Source: Trinickia violacea (lineage in GTDB: Bacteria > Pseudomonadota > Gammaproteobacteria > Burkholderiales > Burkholderiaceae). Taken from it: a stretch of DNA of 64,000 nucleotides. A program made the translations under genes and the position numbers. Below the pieces are notes generated by a model. It worked only from the letters and a program-made list of their open reading frames with translations. It searched no databases and was not told the DNA's origin. This document shows positions 1-8,772 of this stretch, piece after piece; within the stretch, counting starts at the first letter, position 1, and each line of letters starts with the position of its first letter. Where the stretch lies: NCBI RefSeq assembly GCF_005280735.1, contig NZ_CP040077.1:310001-374000 (forward strand). Reading direction: 5' to 3'.

Positions 1-1289
1 GCTGGGCGGGCGACTCGTTCGGCGAGCACGTACCGCTGCGTGTAGGCATGGAAGTACTGCTCGATTTCGCAAATGGCGATCCGGACCGCATGTATGTGGC
101 GGGCGTATTCAGCAACAGCAAGAATATGCCAGCAACGTTCAGCCGCACGGGATCACTACCTGGCAACCGCTACCTGTCGGGCCTGCGGTCGCGAGAAGTG
201 AAAGGGCAGCGGTATAACCAACTGCGGCTGGATGATTCGCCGGGGCAAATCAGTGCGCAGTTGGCGAGCGAGCACAGTTATTCACAGCTGAATTTGGGTT
301 ACCTCACGCAGCCGCGGGAAAACGGGCAGGGCTCGGACCGTGGAGAGGGGGCGGAGCTGCGCACGGACGCGGCGGCGGCGCTACGGGCCGCGCAGGGCAT
401 TCTGCTCACCACCTACGCGCGGTCCCAGGCGAGCGGTAACCAGCTCGACCGAGACGAACTGCTCCAACTGCTTGGCGAGTGCACGGAACTGTTTAAGTCG
501 CTGGGGGACTATGCCGGACAGCACGGCGGTCAGGCGACCGATGCGACGGGGCAGCAGGCCGTTGCCTCCGCGTTCAAGAGTTGGTCTCCAGGCAGTGGCA
601 CGTCGGAAACCGGTGCTGCATCAGCGTCCAGTTCGCATGCGCTAATGGCGTTCGGTGCGCAGGCCGGGTCCGTCAACGTGACGCCGAAAACACACGTGAC
701 CTATGCGGGCGAGAACATCGACCAGGTCGCGCAGCAGCACCTTCAATTGGTCAGCGGCCAACGCTGGGTGGCACATGCAGGCCAAGGCATGCAGTTGTTC
801 GCGATGGCCAATGGGCTCAGCGCCGTAGCGAATCAGGGCGATGTCCAGGTCCAGGCCCAGGCGGGCGATGTAGTCATACAGGCGCAGAAGGATCTGCACC
901 TGGCCGCCACCAAGGACGTCTATATCACCGGAGAAAAGATTCATATCGTGGCGGCCGACGGCAGCTACTACACCATCGGCGGCGGCCACGAAATCGGCTC
1001 CAACGGACGTCTCACTGTGAAGACGGCAGGTCACTCGTTCAACGGACCTTCGACGCAACAATCTTCGCCACCGAACTTCGGCAAGGATGGCACGAAGCAG
1101 CGTTATCAGCTGCATTACCCGGGACACACCGAAGACACGCCAATGCCAGTAGCAAATCAGGCTTACAAGATCACCATGAGCGACGGGCGCGTGATTCAGG
1201 GTACTTCAGACGCGAAAGGCTTGACGGATCTGATGCAGGACGACGTGATGCGTATCGCCAAGATCGACATTTTGAAATCGCAACTTTGA
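1..1289 (+). CDS. vgrG: T6SS spike protein VgrG, C-terminal part (5' end outside window)
   Basis: The reading frame is open from the left edge (first full codon at base 3) and ends at 1289, so the gp27-like N-terminal part is missing. The visible part begins in the gp5/OB-fold region (WAGDSFGEHVPLRVG, then FANGDPDRMYVAGVFSN). It continues through the DUF2345 beta-helix, recognisable from the repeated V-x-A-Q/G-D-V-x-V pattern around 840-960, and ends in a short C-terminal extension (1090-1289). VgrG trimers form the tip of the type VI secretion needle, and the region after the spike often binds cargo or its adaptor. The lipase, adaptor and PAAR genes directly downstream fit a cargo-dedicated VgrG. 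Identity is secure; the cargo link is inferred from order. Confidence 0.93.
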   Translation, partial: WAGDSFGEHVPLRVGMEVLLDFANGDPDRMYVAGVFSNSKNMPATFSRTGSLPGNRYLSGLRSREVKGQRYNQLRLDDSPGQISAQLASEHSYSQLNLGYLTQPRENGQGSDRGEGAELRTDAAAALRAAQGILLTTYARSQASGNQLDRDELLQLLGECTELFKSLGDYAGQHGGQATDATGQQAVASAFKSWSPGSGTSETGAASASSSHALMAFGAQAGSVNVTPKTHVTYAGENIDQVAQQHLQLVSGQRWVAHAGQGMQLFAMANGLSAVANQGDVQVQAQAGDVVIQAQKDLHLAATKDVYITGEKIHIVAADGSYYTIGGGHEIGSNGRLTVKTAGHSFNGPSTQQSSPPNFGKDGTKQRYQLHYPGHTEDTPMPVANQAYKITMSDGRVIQGTSDAKGLTDLMQDDVMRIAKIDILKSQL

Positions 1290-1311
1290 GTCTCCGACAG
1301 GATGTACCGAT

Positions 1312-3498
1312 ATGACGGACGCTAAACAACACGTTGTCGCTAGCGCTACAGCGGTCACCGACCCGAATTACAACGATCAACCGCGACTCGTTGAGGTCCC
1401 GCCGGATCGACCTGGGATCGTGATCTTCCTGCACGGCGTGAACGACCCGGGGGCGACCTATGAAAATGTCGAGCGCGGCATTTGTGAGGGGTTGAACTGG
1501 CGATTGAATCGCACGGATCTTAGAGCCGGGGAATATGGCGTCGCATGGCGTGACGCCAAGCAGAAGCAGGCGGAAGCGGCGAAGAGCGGGGCCAAACTCA
1601 CGGAGGACGTCAAGGCCATCGTCTACGATCCGGATACGCAAATATATAAACGTACGGAATCGGAAAAGAGCAATAGCGTTTTTATCCCTTTCTATTGGGG
1701 ATACAGAGCGGCGAACGGCGAAATCGCCAAGGACCGACAAGGAAACCCCATCAAGCTGCGCAGTCAGCATCAGGACACCAAGGGAAATCGGCTGGATGCT
1801 AATTTTGCGAAGGAGGGGGGGTACTTCGATAACGCGACCAACAACATCCCCGATATGTATGGCGAGGGATTCAAGACGGGCGTGAAAGAAGGCGCAGTCA
1901 ACCGTCTTGCTGATCGATACACCTACATCGGGGATAGCCCGGTGCGACTCTATTTTGTACTGGCGGCACATCGGCTTGCCATGCTGATCCGGCAAATTCG
2001 CGAAGCAAGCACGGGTCAAGGTACCGCAGACGAAACGATAACGGTGATCGGTCATAGCCAAGGCACCATCATAACCTTGCTCGCTCAGGCGATCTTGGCC
2101 AAGGAGAATGTGCGGCTTGCTGACAATATGATCATGGTCGACAGCCCGTACGCGGTATGGGAAAACGATGATGAGCACCAGACGTCGCAGGCTAAGCTGA
2201 AGACGCTTGCAAATATCGTTGAGGCAGTGACCAGCGCCCGGCATCAGCAGCCTGCTATGACTGAGCTCGCTTGCACCGACCAGAACCCGAAGCACGGAGG
2301 GCGTACGGGTCCCAAGTGGTCGCCGACTCAGGGCATACGACCCCTTGGGGCGGGCGGGGCAGATGTTGGCTTCAACGAGCGAGATAACCGCGGCAAGGTC
2401 TATTTGTATTTCTGTACAGACGACACGGTGGTTGCGCTGGACAACATCCGCGGCATAGGAACCTACGGTCTGCCTAACAGTGTGACTGCAGTGGCGTTGG
2501 GCTCGACTGCAAGCGCTTGGGGGCAATACGTTCAGTTGGCTGCGATGGATGCCTTCAAGAAGGCCCCCGGCCGCTTCGCGTTCTATCAACGCCTGTGGAC
2601 CAAATTGAAACGCGATGGCAAGCCGGTATATGTCGGGCTTGCTCCGCAAACGATTTCCGCACGCACGTCGAACGAGCCGCGCTTCCCGGGGGGCTCAGGC
2701 GCTACGGAGATAGCTTCTCAGCACCCCTACCGCACGGCTTGGTCGGGAGCCCCAGTGGACGGAAGTCTTGATCGTTGGATCAACGGCGAGCAGATCGACC
2801 CAGCTTATGCGCCCAATCTGTTCGGTGGCGAGACGCATGACAAAAAAAGGACCCCCACGGGTCAAATGCCGGCGGATGATGTGGGCGTCGACGTCGCGCT
2901 GGGGAATCCGCTCGCAGGTTACGGATCGAAGTTAATTACCGGTATTCCTGCTTCTGTTTTGGCGCAGGCCAATCAACAGAAAACCGATGCGGCTTCGGCC
3001 GCGGTGGTCAAGCAGTGGTACAACGGTCAGCATGACGATGAAAACGACCAAACGAGCAACGTGACGGCGCTCGACGGGACTAATTTCGTGCGCGACGAGA
3101 CGCCGAACGAAGTTCGGGCACGATTGGCCGGGAAAGACGCGACGGACAACAACTACCACTCCGGCATCTTGAACGATGCGGCAAACGTGCGCGCGATCGC
3201 CGCAATGGATGTGGCGGTTGGCCAGGCGAAGACACTGGACGATCCCGTTTGGCGCGCAACCTTGATAGCGTTTGCGAATTGGCGCACGAACTGGGAAAAG
3301 GTTTCCCCCCAAATCAGCGTCTGCTTTAATACCTTTGGCAAGGATGCTAAGGATCTCGCGTACGCAACCCAACAATACTACTTTAGCGGGAAATTTCCCG
3401 AAGAGAAGTGTGTACCTCGCACCTGGCCCCCTCTCGTGAAAAGCCAAACCCACGATGAGCGAGCGAGTGGAAAGAATGACCCAGGGGTTGTCGCGTGA
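1312..3498 (+). CDS. tle3: T6SS phospholipase effector, Tle3-type (alpha/beta hydrolase)
   Basis: The 728-residue protein has an alpha/beta-hydrolase N-terminal half: strand and oxyanion loop VIFLHGVND near residues 40-48, and the nucleophile elbow GHSQG with Ser249. A long C-terminal region without a recognisable fold follows. This architecture and length fit Tle3 (DUF3274) lipases, which are injected by the T6SS to hydrolyse membrane phospholipids of competitors. No signal peptide is seen, as expected for T6SS cargo. It starts 22 bp after vgrG and its stop overlaps the next start by 4 bp (GTGA). Catalytic Asp and His were not assigned. Family call is strong; target and substrate are inferred. 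Confidence 0.85.
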   Translation: MTDAKQHVVASATAVTDPNYNDQPRLVEVPPDRPGIVIFLHGVNDPGATYENVERGICEGLNWRLNRTDLRAGEYGVAWRDAKQKQAEAAKSGAKLTEDVKAIVYDPDTQIYKRTESEKSNSVFIPFYWGYRAANGEIAKDRQGNPIKLRSQHQDTKGNRLDANFAKEGGYFDNATNNIPDMYGEGFKTGVKEGAVNRLADRYTYIGDSPVRLYFVLAAHRLAMLIRQIREASTGQGTADETITVIGHSQGTIITLLAQAILAKENVRLADNMIMVDSPYAVWENDDEHQTSQAKLKTLANIVEAVTSARHQQPAMTELACTDQNPKHGGRTGPKWSPTQGIRPLGAGGADVGFNERDNRGKVYLYFCTDDTVVALDNIRGIGTYGLPNSVTAVALGSTASAWGQYVQLAAMDAFKKAPGRFAFYQRLWTKLKRDGKPVYVGLAPQTISARTSNEPRFPGGSGATEIASQHPYRTAWSGAPVDGSLDRWINGEQIDPAYAPNLFGGETHDKKRTPTGQMPADDVGVDVALGNPLAGYGSKLITGIPASVLAQANQQKTDAASAAVVKQWYNGQHDDENDQTSNVTALDGTNFVRDETPNEVRARLAGKDATDNNYHSGILNDAANVRAIAAMDVAVGQAKTLDDPVWRATLIAFANWRTNWEKVSPQISVCFNTFGKDAKDLAYATQQYYFSGKFPEEKCVPRTWPPLVKSQTHDERASGKNDPGVVA

Positions 3499-5117
3499 AA
3501 GCTGCGATGCATCCGCGTTCGGACCGTTATTTGGCGTTGTTCGCCACTTGGTCCGTGGGCTGGACGGGATACACCATGTATTACGATGCTTGGTCAAAAA
3601 ATCAATTCGAGGCAATAGGGATGGCGAGAACGATTATGTGGGGAATATTGGCGGGCGCAGCATGTTTGACGATTGTGTTCTTTGGCGCATGGCGGCTACG
3701 CGCGGGATCTATGTCGACAGGGAGCGGTACCGCTGCCACAGCGTCCCGGGCGGCTGTGCCTGCAGCTGCGAGTGGCGTGCCGGCAGTGGCCGCTGCAGAT
3801 CCTCGTCCACAGATACTGGAACTGCGTGGCGTTGGAATGCGGGTGGACGCATGGGCGCAAAGCCAAGTGTGGGATTTGGTAAAGGAGCAGAAAGACGCCT
3901 ATCGCAGCGCGCTTTCGGACAATCCCAAGGATTACCCAAGTAGCTCAGACGGTGTCAACGACAAGGCGTCGAGAGGTCTTGGGTCGTCCTTCAAGTACAG
4001 CGCGGGCGAGGGCGTTGAAAGATGGCCGATTCCGGTGATCATTTTCGGTCCTCCCAGGGGCGCAGATCGGGAAACCCATGTAGCCAGTTTCATCACGTCC
4101 AATCGTCAGGATGCAAGCTTGGCGCAGCACATGTTCCTCTCCGTGCAGGCGGTTAACGTCGATAACCCGCAGGCCCAGATCGACTACGTGTTCGATTTCT
4201 TCGACCGGAACCCGACCGTTCCCGAAGTGCTCGTTTACGGCTTCGATGGCATGCCCGCCCGTATGTGGTTTGGGGATACTGATCTGCCTGCGGGACAGTA
4301 TGTACCATCACAATTCGATGCAATGGTCGGCCTGCTGGTCTCCCGATCGGACCGCGTGAACCACTACATGCGCCCCTACATCAACAACGATCCTGATGGT
4401 GCGGGTCCCGATGACCGGCAGTACGACACGATCAAGCTGGCTAATTTCTTTTGGAACGTAGACGCCGAGCCCAAGGAGGGCTTCGACGTTTCTCCTCCGT
4501 CGGTCTCGCACTGGCAATCCAAGTTGCCGCTCTTGTGGCAATCGCTGAACAACAAGGGGCCGGGTTCGTTCAAACCGGATAACTGGTTCCCGGCGCGTTG
4601 GGCACAGTGGCAACTAAAGGAGTTTGACGACGCACCCATGCTTGGGTATCTGTATCGCCCGGTGACGGTAAGCCTCAAGGACGCTGACGGTCATCCGCTG
4701 CGAGGCAAAGCTCAAGCGGACGCGTTGCGCGAGGGCTGGCAGAGGGTGCAGACCCAACTCCCCAAAGGGGACAACGTCGCAAGGTTGTTCTACGACAGTG
4801 TCGCGACTCCGCCAGTCCTGCCGTTGCTGCACACACTGGACGCCGATAACCGCTTGGATCCGACCAGTCTCACGGAGGGCTTCGACGTTGGTCATCGTCT
4901 GGGCAATCTGGGGATCATGGGGCCGATGGTCGGTCTCGCGCTGTCCGCGATGGCGAGCTACGACGCCGGGCACGGCAGCGTCACTGTCAACATGACAGCG
5001 GACGGAGACCTGCATTTCATGCTCGTTACACCTCCCGATGCTGCGGAAAAAGCAGCCAATACCCAGGTCCGTGGCCTGCCGGCCGATCCCTTCAATCATC
5101 TGATGCCTGGAGGTTAG
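3495..5117 (+). CDS. tla3: Type VI lipase adaptor, Tla3-type (DUF2875)
   Basis: This 540-residue protein has two predicted membrane segments near the N terminus (about residues 11-30 and 47-68). An Ala/Pro/Ser-rich linker follows, then a large soluble domain of the DUF2875/Tla3 kind (for example QIDYVFDFFDRNPTVPEVLVYGFDG near residue 225). Tla3 proteins of Pseudomonas aeruginosa load the Tle3 lipase on its VgrG. The GTG start at 3495 overlaps the tle3 stop by 4 bp, implying translational coupling; an ATG at 3507 is the alternative. The assignment rests on recalled family features plus position next to tle3. Confidence 0.78.
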   Translation: MKAAMHPRSDRYLALFATWSVGWTGYTMYYDAWSKNQFEAIGMARTIMWGILAGAACLTIVFFGAWRLRAGSMSTGSGTAATASRAAVPAAASGVPAVAAADPRPQILELRGVGMRVDAWAQSQVWDLVKEQKDAYRSALSDNPKDYPSSSDGVNDKASRGLGSSFKYSAGEGVERWPIPVIIFGPPRGADRETHVASFITSNRQDASLAQHMFLSVQAVNVDNPQAQIDYVFDFFDRNPTVPEVLVYGFDGMPARMWFGDTDLPAGQYVPSQFDAMVGLLVSRSDRVNHYMRPYINNDPDGAGPDDRQYDTIKLANFFWNVDAEPKEGFDVSPPSVSHWQSKLPLLWQSLNNKGPGSFKPDNWFPARWAQWQLKEFDDAPMLGYLYRPVTVSLKDADGHPLRGKAQADALREGWQRVQTQLPKGDNVARLFYDSVATPPVLPLLHTLDADNRLDPTSLTEGFDVGHRLGNLGIMGPMVGLALSAMASYDAGHGSVTVNMTADGDLHFMLVTPPDAAEKAANTQVRGLPADPFNHLMPGG

Positions 5118-5120
5118 GCC

Positions 5121-5630
5121 ATGTCGTTCTGCAAGTTGCGACCTGTGGCGCTTGCCACGCTCACGGCTGGCACCGTCCTATGCTCGACTGCGTACGCCGA
5201 AGGGTTGGCGGGTACGTATGAGATATGTCGAACAAAGATCGATGAGCGGCTTATGAACCCAGCAAATCGAGATTTTCGAATTCGGATCGACGAAGAAGCA
5301 GGGAAGTACGCAGTCACTGTTCAGCTCGAAGCAAATGGTCCATGGGGCTCGTTTTCTTCTGGCGATGAGGCAATACCGGGGTCGCAATTCAAGGAACTCC
5401 TCGGCTCGCCCTATCTTTCGCGACATGATCTTCCCGACGGCGTCAGACCGTCAAAAACCGTGCCGGTGGCGGCCCTGCTCGTACCGGGCAAGGCCGGGTT
5501 CATTTTGATGCCGCCGCGATGGTTCCAACGGAACAAAGAGACGAATGTCTCCTATAACGCGGAGCTCATCATGATCGCCGGTGCAACTTATGGCGGCGGC
5601 TCAAAGCCGGCACTGCTCTGTCGCGTTTGA
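5121..5630 (+). CDS. Small exported protein, candidate Tli3-type immunity protein
   Basis: The 169-residue protein opens with a clear Sec signal peptide: basic MSFCKLR, a hydrophobic core, and an AYA-E cleavage site near residue 26. The mature part is a small domain with two cysteines. A GGAGG ribosome-binding site (5109-5113) sits within the end of the adaptor gene, so it is in the same operon. A periplasmic protein last in a vgrG-tle3-tla3 unit is the expected place for the immunity protein that neutralises the lipase where it acts. The immunity role is inferred from position and export signal; I cannot prove homology to Tli3 by eye. Confidence 0.6.
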   Translation: MSFCKLRPVALATLTAGTVLCSTAYAEGLAGTYEICRTKIDERLMNPANRDFRIRIDEEAGKYAVTVQLEANGPWGSFSSGDEAIPGSQFKELLGSPYLSRHDLPDGVRPSKTVPVAALLVPGKAGFILMPPRWFQRNKETNVSYNAELIMIAGATYGGGSKPALLCRV

Positions 5631-5730
5631 TGTCAATACGGGACCGGGGTGTGCCGTCTTGCTACATGCAAGTGAGTAACGAACCAGGTACAAGCGGATT
5701 TTCTATGCTCTTTGGAAGAAGGACGAGGCG

Positions 5731-5991
5731 ATGGCCCGCCGATTTATTTGTGTAGGTGACAAGCATAGTCATGGAGGCAGGGTCGTCAGTGGAGCTTCTC
5801 AATCGGACATAGATGGCAAACCGATTGCCCGCGTTGGCGACAAGGCGGTATGCAATGTCCATGGCTCTGTCGACATTGTCTCTGGAGACGCCAACGTTAC
5901 CTTTGACGGAAAGGCCGTCGCGCGCGAAGGCGATAAGCTGAGCTGCGGCGCGGTATTAACCGCGGAGCAGCAATCAACGGGAAGCGAGTGA
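5731..5991 (+). CDS. PAAR domain protein (T6SS spike tip)
   Basis: This 86-residue protein is a single PAAR domain. It has repeated G-D pairs (VGDKHSHGG, VGDKAVC, EGDKLSCG), two copies of a D-G-K-x-x-A-R-x-G-D motif (DGKPIARVGD and DGKAVAREGD), and His/Cys residues suited to the metal site at the tip (H15, H44, C57-type positions). PAAR proteins cap the VgrG trimer and sharpen the spike. It has no effector extension. An AGAAGGACGAGG ribosome-binding region precedes the ATG. Being in the vgrG operon, it probably completes the spike that carries the lipase. Confidence 0.92.
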   Translation: MARRFICVGDKHSHGGRVVSGASQSDIDGKPIARVGDKAVCNVHGSVDIVSGDANVTFDGKAVAREGDKLSCGAVLTAEQQSTGSE

Positions 5992-6118
5992 TGGGGAGAT
6001 TGGTGCGAGGCGAATCAGGGTATGCGCGTAAGGGCGGAAATTCAGTTTTTCCTGATGCGTCTCGACGGACGGATCTTGGGTTCCGGGGCGTATTTAACCA
6101 AACTGAACCGGTTGGCCA

Positions 6119-7090
6119 GTGACCATCGGGCCTGATTCGACCCGTGTTGCCGCGGCTAGCTCGCTCGAACGTCTGCCACTCGGCACACTTACGAAGATTG
6201 CTTTCACGCTTAGTGTTGCACTGTTAACGCTGGTACTGATTTGGATTGGATCATCGCTATTTGCGACGCGGGGGATGATACGAACCGACGGAACCGTCGT
6301 TCGGTTTGCCGAAGATCCTCGTCACGCGCCGTCCTTCCAGCTCGTTATCCGATATCCAATGGCTGACGGGACATTTGCGGAAGTGACGGGCAAGACATCG
6401 TCAATGCAGCCGCCGTACGAAATCGGGCAAGTTATGCGCGTCTATTGCGACGCGAGTCGTCCGAATAAAGGAGCGATTGTCGACGACTTCTGGCAACGAT
6501 GGTTTCCGGTGAGCATCGTGACCTTGCTTGCAGTCGCCTGCATGGGTTTCGGGATTGTTCTACATCTAGGTGATCGCGGCGTTGCTCGATCTGGAGAGAG
6601 GCCCACCATCGTCTCGTCCTATGCGCAACGCCGGCGACATCGCAGTCGACAGATGCTTTTGATTGGCGCAATCCCGATAGTGCTGGGGAGCGGTTTTCTG
6701 TTCGGCGCTGCCGCCTCTGTAGTCCACGAGATCAGCATCATCAAGAACTTTGTTCGCACCACGGGCACAGTTGTCAGCATTCAAGAGCGCGAGAGACCGT
6801 ACGAGGCTCATTCGCATATGTTTTCCGCGGTCGTCGTGTTCAAGACGGACGCAGGCGGAGACGTCACCTTCGTACAAGGCTCGTCTTCATTGCATAACGG
6901 CTTGCGAGAGGGGCAAACCGTCAATGTTCTTTACGACAAAGGGACGCCAGAAACAGCAATGATCGATAGCTTTGGGGAGCACTGGGGCACAGCAGCTATT
7001 CTGATAGCGATTGGGCTTCCTCTCTTTGCCGCAGGCTTATTCATTTTGATCACCGTGGGTTCGTCTGCAGAGAGTCGACGACGGCGTTGA
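6119..7090 (+). CDS. DUF3592 membrane protein
   Basis: The 323-residue protein shows four hydrophobic segments (near residues 29-49, 131-150, 182-203 and 289-312). Between them lie two similar extracytoplasmic domains with the DUF3592 pattern: TDGTVVRF...VIRYPMADG...YEIGQVMRVYCDASRPNKG, and later TTGTVVSI...VVVFKTDAG...GLREGQTVNVLYDKGTPETAMID. It is an internal duplication. The start is uncertain: GTG at 6119 is used, no good ribosome-binding site was found, and the frame upstream should be checked. Function of DUF3592 is unknown. Position after the T6SS cluster suggests accessory content, without proving a T6SS role. Confidence 0.75.
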   Translation: MTIGPDSTRVAAASSLERLPLGTLTKIAFTLSVALLTLVLIWIGSSLFATRGMIRTDGTVVRFAEDPRHAPSFQLVIRYPMADGTFAEVTGKTSSMQPPYEIGQVMRVYCDASRPNKGAIVDDFWQRWFPVSIVTLLAVACMGFGIVLHLGDRGVARSGERPTIVSSYAQRRRHRSRQMLLIGAIPIVLGSGFLFGAAASVVHEISIIKNFVRTTGTVVSIQERERPYEAHSHMFSAVVVFKTDAGGDVTFVQGSSSLHNGLREGQTVNVLYDKGTPETAMIDSFGEHWGTAAILIAIGLPLFAAGLFILITVGSSAESRRRR

Positions 7091-7449
7091 TTGCGCACTC
7101 GTTGACGGCAAGTCCGTCGCGCGTCCGTGTACGGATTGACTGGGCAGAGCTTGTTAAATGCAGCCCCGGTTACTACGGAATCGGCGGAACGGACCTGATT
7201 CTCGTGAAGGAATCGGGTATATGGCCGATCGACGACGCGTACGCTTTCGGGGCATCTGGAGGATTGCCAAAGCAGTTCGATATGTCGATCGACGACTTCG
7301 ACGGAATGCCCGGTATGGTTCATCTTGAGACCGACAAGAAGTATCTCGTCTACCGGTACGTTTCCGGAAAAGGCCAGCCCAATGAGAGCACGGCAACCGA
7401 TCAGCTGCCTGCGTCGATTCATGCGTTGCTTCCTGTGCGGCCGCGGTGA
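7087..7449 (+). CDS. Hypothetical protein, TTG start, coupled to DUF3592 gene
   Basis: This 120-residue protein is not recognised. It contains an acidic, aromatic middle part (SIDDFDGMPGMVHLETDKKYLVYRYVSG) and no signal peptide or membrane segment. It would start at a TTG that overlaps the preceding stop by 4 bp (TTGA), a typical arrangement for coupled translation. Similar small soluble proteins next to T6SS effector genes are often orphan immunity proteins; that is only a guess here. The start codon makes the exact N terminus doubtful. Confidence 0.5.
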   Translation: MIAHSLTASPSRVRVRIDWAELVKCSPGYYGIGGTDLILVKESGIWPIDDAYAFGASGGLPKQFDMSIDDFDGMPGMVHLETDKKYLVYRYVSGKGQPNESTATDQLPASIHALLPVRPR

Positions 7450-7509
7450 TGCTTTGCTCACTCAGCGCTGGTAACGCGCTGTACCAGCACCCCCTCGAAC
7501 TCGCAGTGA

Positions 7510-7526
7510 GCGGGCCGTAAGCCCGC
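7510..7526. terminator. Stem-loop between convergent genes
   Basis: A perfect 6-bp inverted repeat GCGGGC-CGTAA-GCCCGC lies between two convergent genes. It could end transcription from both sides, but there is no T-run on either strand, so intrinsic termination is unproven. Confidence 0.35.
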
Positions 7527-7532
7527 CCCTCA

Positions 7533-7979
7533 TCACCCCGGAATCTCCGCCTCCACCAACAACGCCAGCAACGTCAACGACTCCTGCCACCCCAGATAAC
7601 AAGCCTCGACAGGAATCGCCTCCGGCACACCCTCCTGCACCACGGTCAACTCAGTCCCACAAACCACGGGCCGCAGCGTTACCGTCGTCACCATCACCCC
7701 GGGCAAATTCGGATCATCAAACCGGTCCGTGTGCCGAATAAGCTCATTCGGCACCAACTCGAGATACTCGCCGCCAAACGAATGCCCGCCGCCCGAGCTG
7801 AAGTTCGTAAACGACATCCGATAGCTGCCGCCCACCTTCGCTTCCAGCTGATGAACCTTGCAGGTGAACCCGTTCGGCGGCATCCATTTGGCGATGGCGT
7901 CGGGGTCCAGGAACGCGCGATAAACACGCTCAGGCGTGCAACGCAGCACGCGATGAAGCCGGATAGTGCCTGTAGTCAT
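7533..7979 (-). CDS. SRPBCC / AHSA1-like domain protein
   Basis: The 148-residue protein matches the START/SRPBCC fold of the AHSA1 type: RVLRCTPERVYRAFLDPDAIAKWMPP at the N terminus, GGSYRMSF and GGEYLELVPNELIRHTDRFDD in the middle, and GTELTVVQEGVP..ACYLGWQESLTLL at the end. Such proteins bind hydrophobic ligands and are often of unknown substrate. The frame is open further upstream to 8063, but the ATG at 7979 begins with MTTGTIRLHRV, which is where the family homology starts, so it is preferred. It is transcribed convergently to the preceding gene. Confidence 0.88.
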   Translation of the reverse strand: MTTGTIRLHRVLRCTPERVYRAFLDPDAIAKWMPPNGFTCKVHQLEAKVGGSYRMSFTNFSSGGGHSFGGEYLELVPNELIRHTDRFDDPNLPGVMVTTVTLRPVVCGTELTVVQEGVPEAIPVEACYLGWQESLTLLALLVEAEIPG

Positions 7980-8098
7980 GAGATCAACTCCAAGAGCAGA
8001 GGAAAAGCCCTCCGATCCTATACGACGAACGCGGCGGATTGAAATTGACATGCCGACGCTCAAAATCGCGGCTCAAATCGCCCCAACGGCGCACCACT

Positions 8099-8731
8099 TC
8101 ACCGAGGCCGCCGAACCGCTCTCACCTTCCCACTGCTCCCACCACCACAAAAGAACTGATCCCCGCCATCCGACTCAAGTCCCGACACCCCAATCCCCGC
8201 CGGCATCTCAAGACTCTCCAGCACTTCCCCCGTGCTCGGATCGATGTGCCGCAATTCGCTCGCGTCATCTTCCCACGTCGCGTGCCAAAGCTCTCCCTCG
8301 ACCCAGGTGACGCCAGTGACGAACCGGTTGGTCTCGATGGTCCGAAGCACCGCTCCCGTCTGCGGATCGACCTGATGGATCTTCCGCTCGCGATACACCC
8401 CCACCCAGAGCGTCCCTTCGGCCCATGCCATCCCCGAGTCGCCGCCGCCGCCCGGCGCCGGGATCGTCGCCAGCACCTGGCCGGTTTTCGGATCGATCTT
8501 CTGAATGCGATCCTCGGCGATCTGGAACAGGTGCTCGCCGTCGAACGCGGTGCCCGCGTGCGAGGCGACGTCGATCGAGCGCACGGTCTTGCCGCTCGCG
8601 GGATCGAGGGCCTCGAGTGTGTCGCCGGTGGCAAACCAGACCTGCTGTCCGTCATAGGTGACCCCATTCACCCTTTCGACGCCGGGGAAGGGGCCGTATT
8701 CACGAACGACTTCGGCCGCTGATCGTTTCAT
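8099..8731 (-). CDS. Beta-propeller protein, glutamine-cyclotransferase-like repeats
   Basis: The 210-residue protein is built of repeated blades with the pattern G-x-x-x-D-G-x-x-x-W/L-F...I-x-x-I-D-P-x-T-G-x-V: DPASGKTVRSID, DPKTGQVLATIP, DPQTGAVLRTIE, DPSTGEVLESLE. This resembles the propellers of glutaminyl cyclotransferases and Vgb/PQQ-type repeat proteins. There is no signal peptide, so it is probably cytoplasmic. It lies 41 bp downstream of a TPR regulator on the same strand and is likely in its operon. Specific activity is unknown. Confidence 0.72.
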   Translation of the reverse strand: MKRSAAEVVREYGPFPGVERVNGVTYDGQQVWFATGDTLEALDPASGKTVRSIDVASHAGTAFDGEHLFQIAEDRIQKIDPKTGQVLATIPAPGGGGDSGMAWAEGTLWVGVYRERKIHQVDPQTGAVLRTIETNRFVTGVTWVEGELWHATWEDDASELRHIDPSTGEVLESLEMPAGIGVSGLESDGGDQFFCGGGSSGKVRAVRRPR

Positions 8732-8772
8732 GTTTCCTCCGTCCTGATCACTTGGTAGTGGTGCGTGTCATC

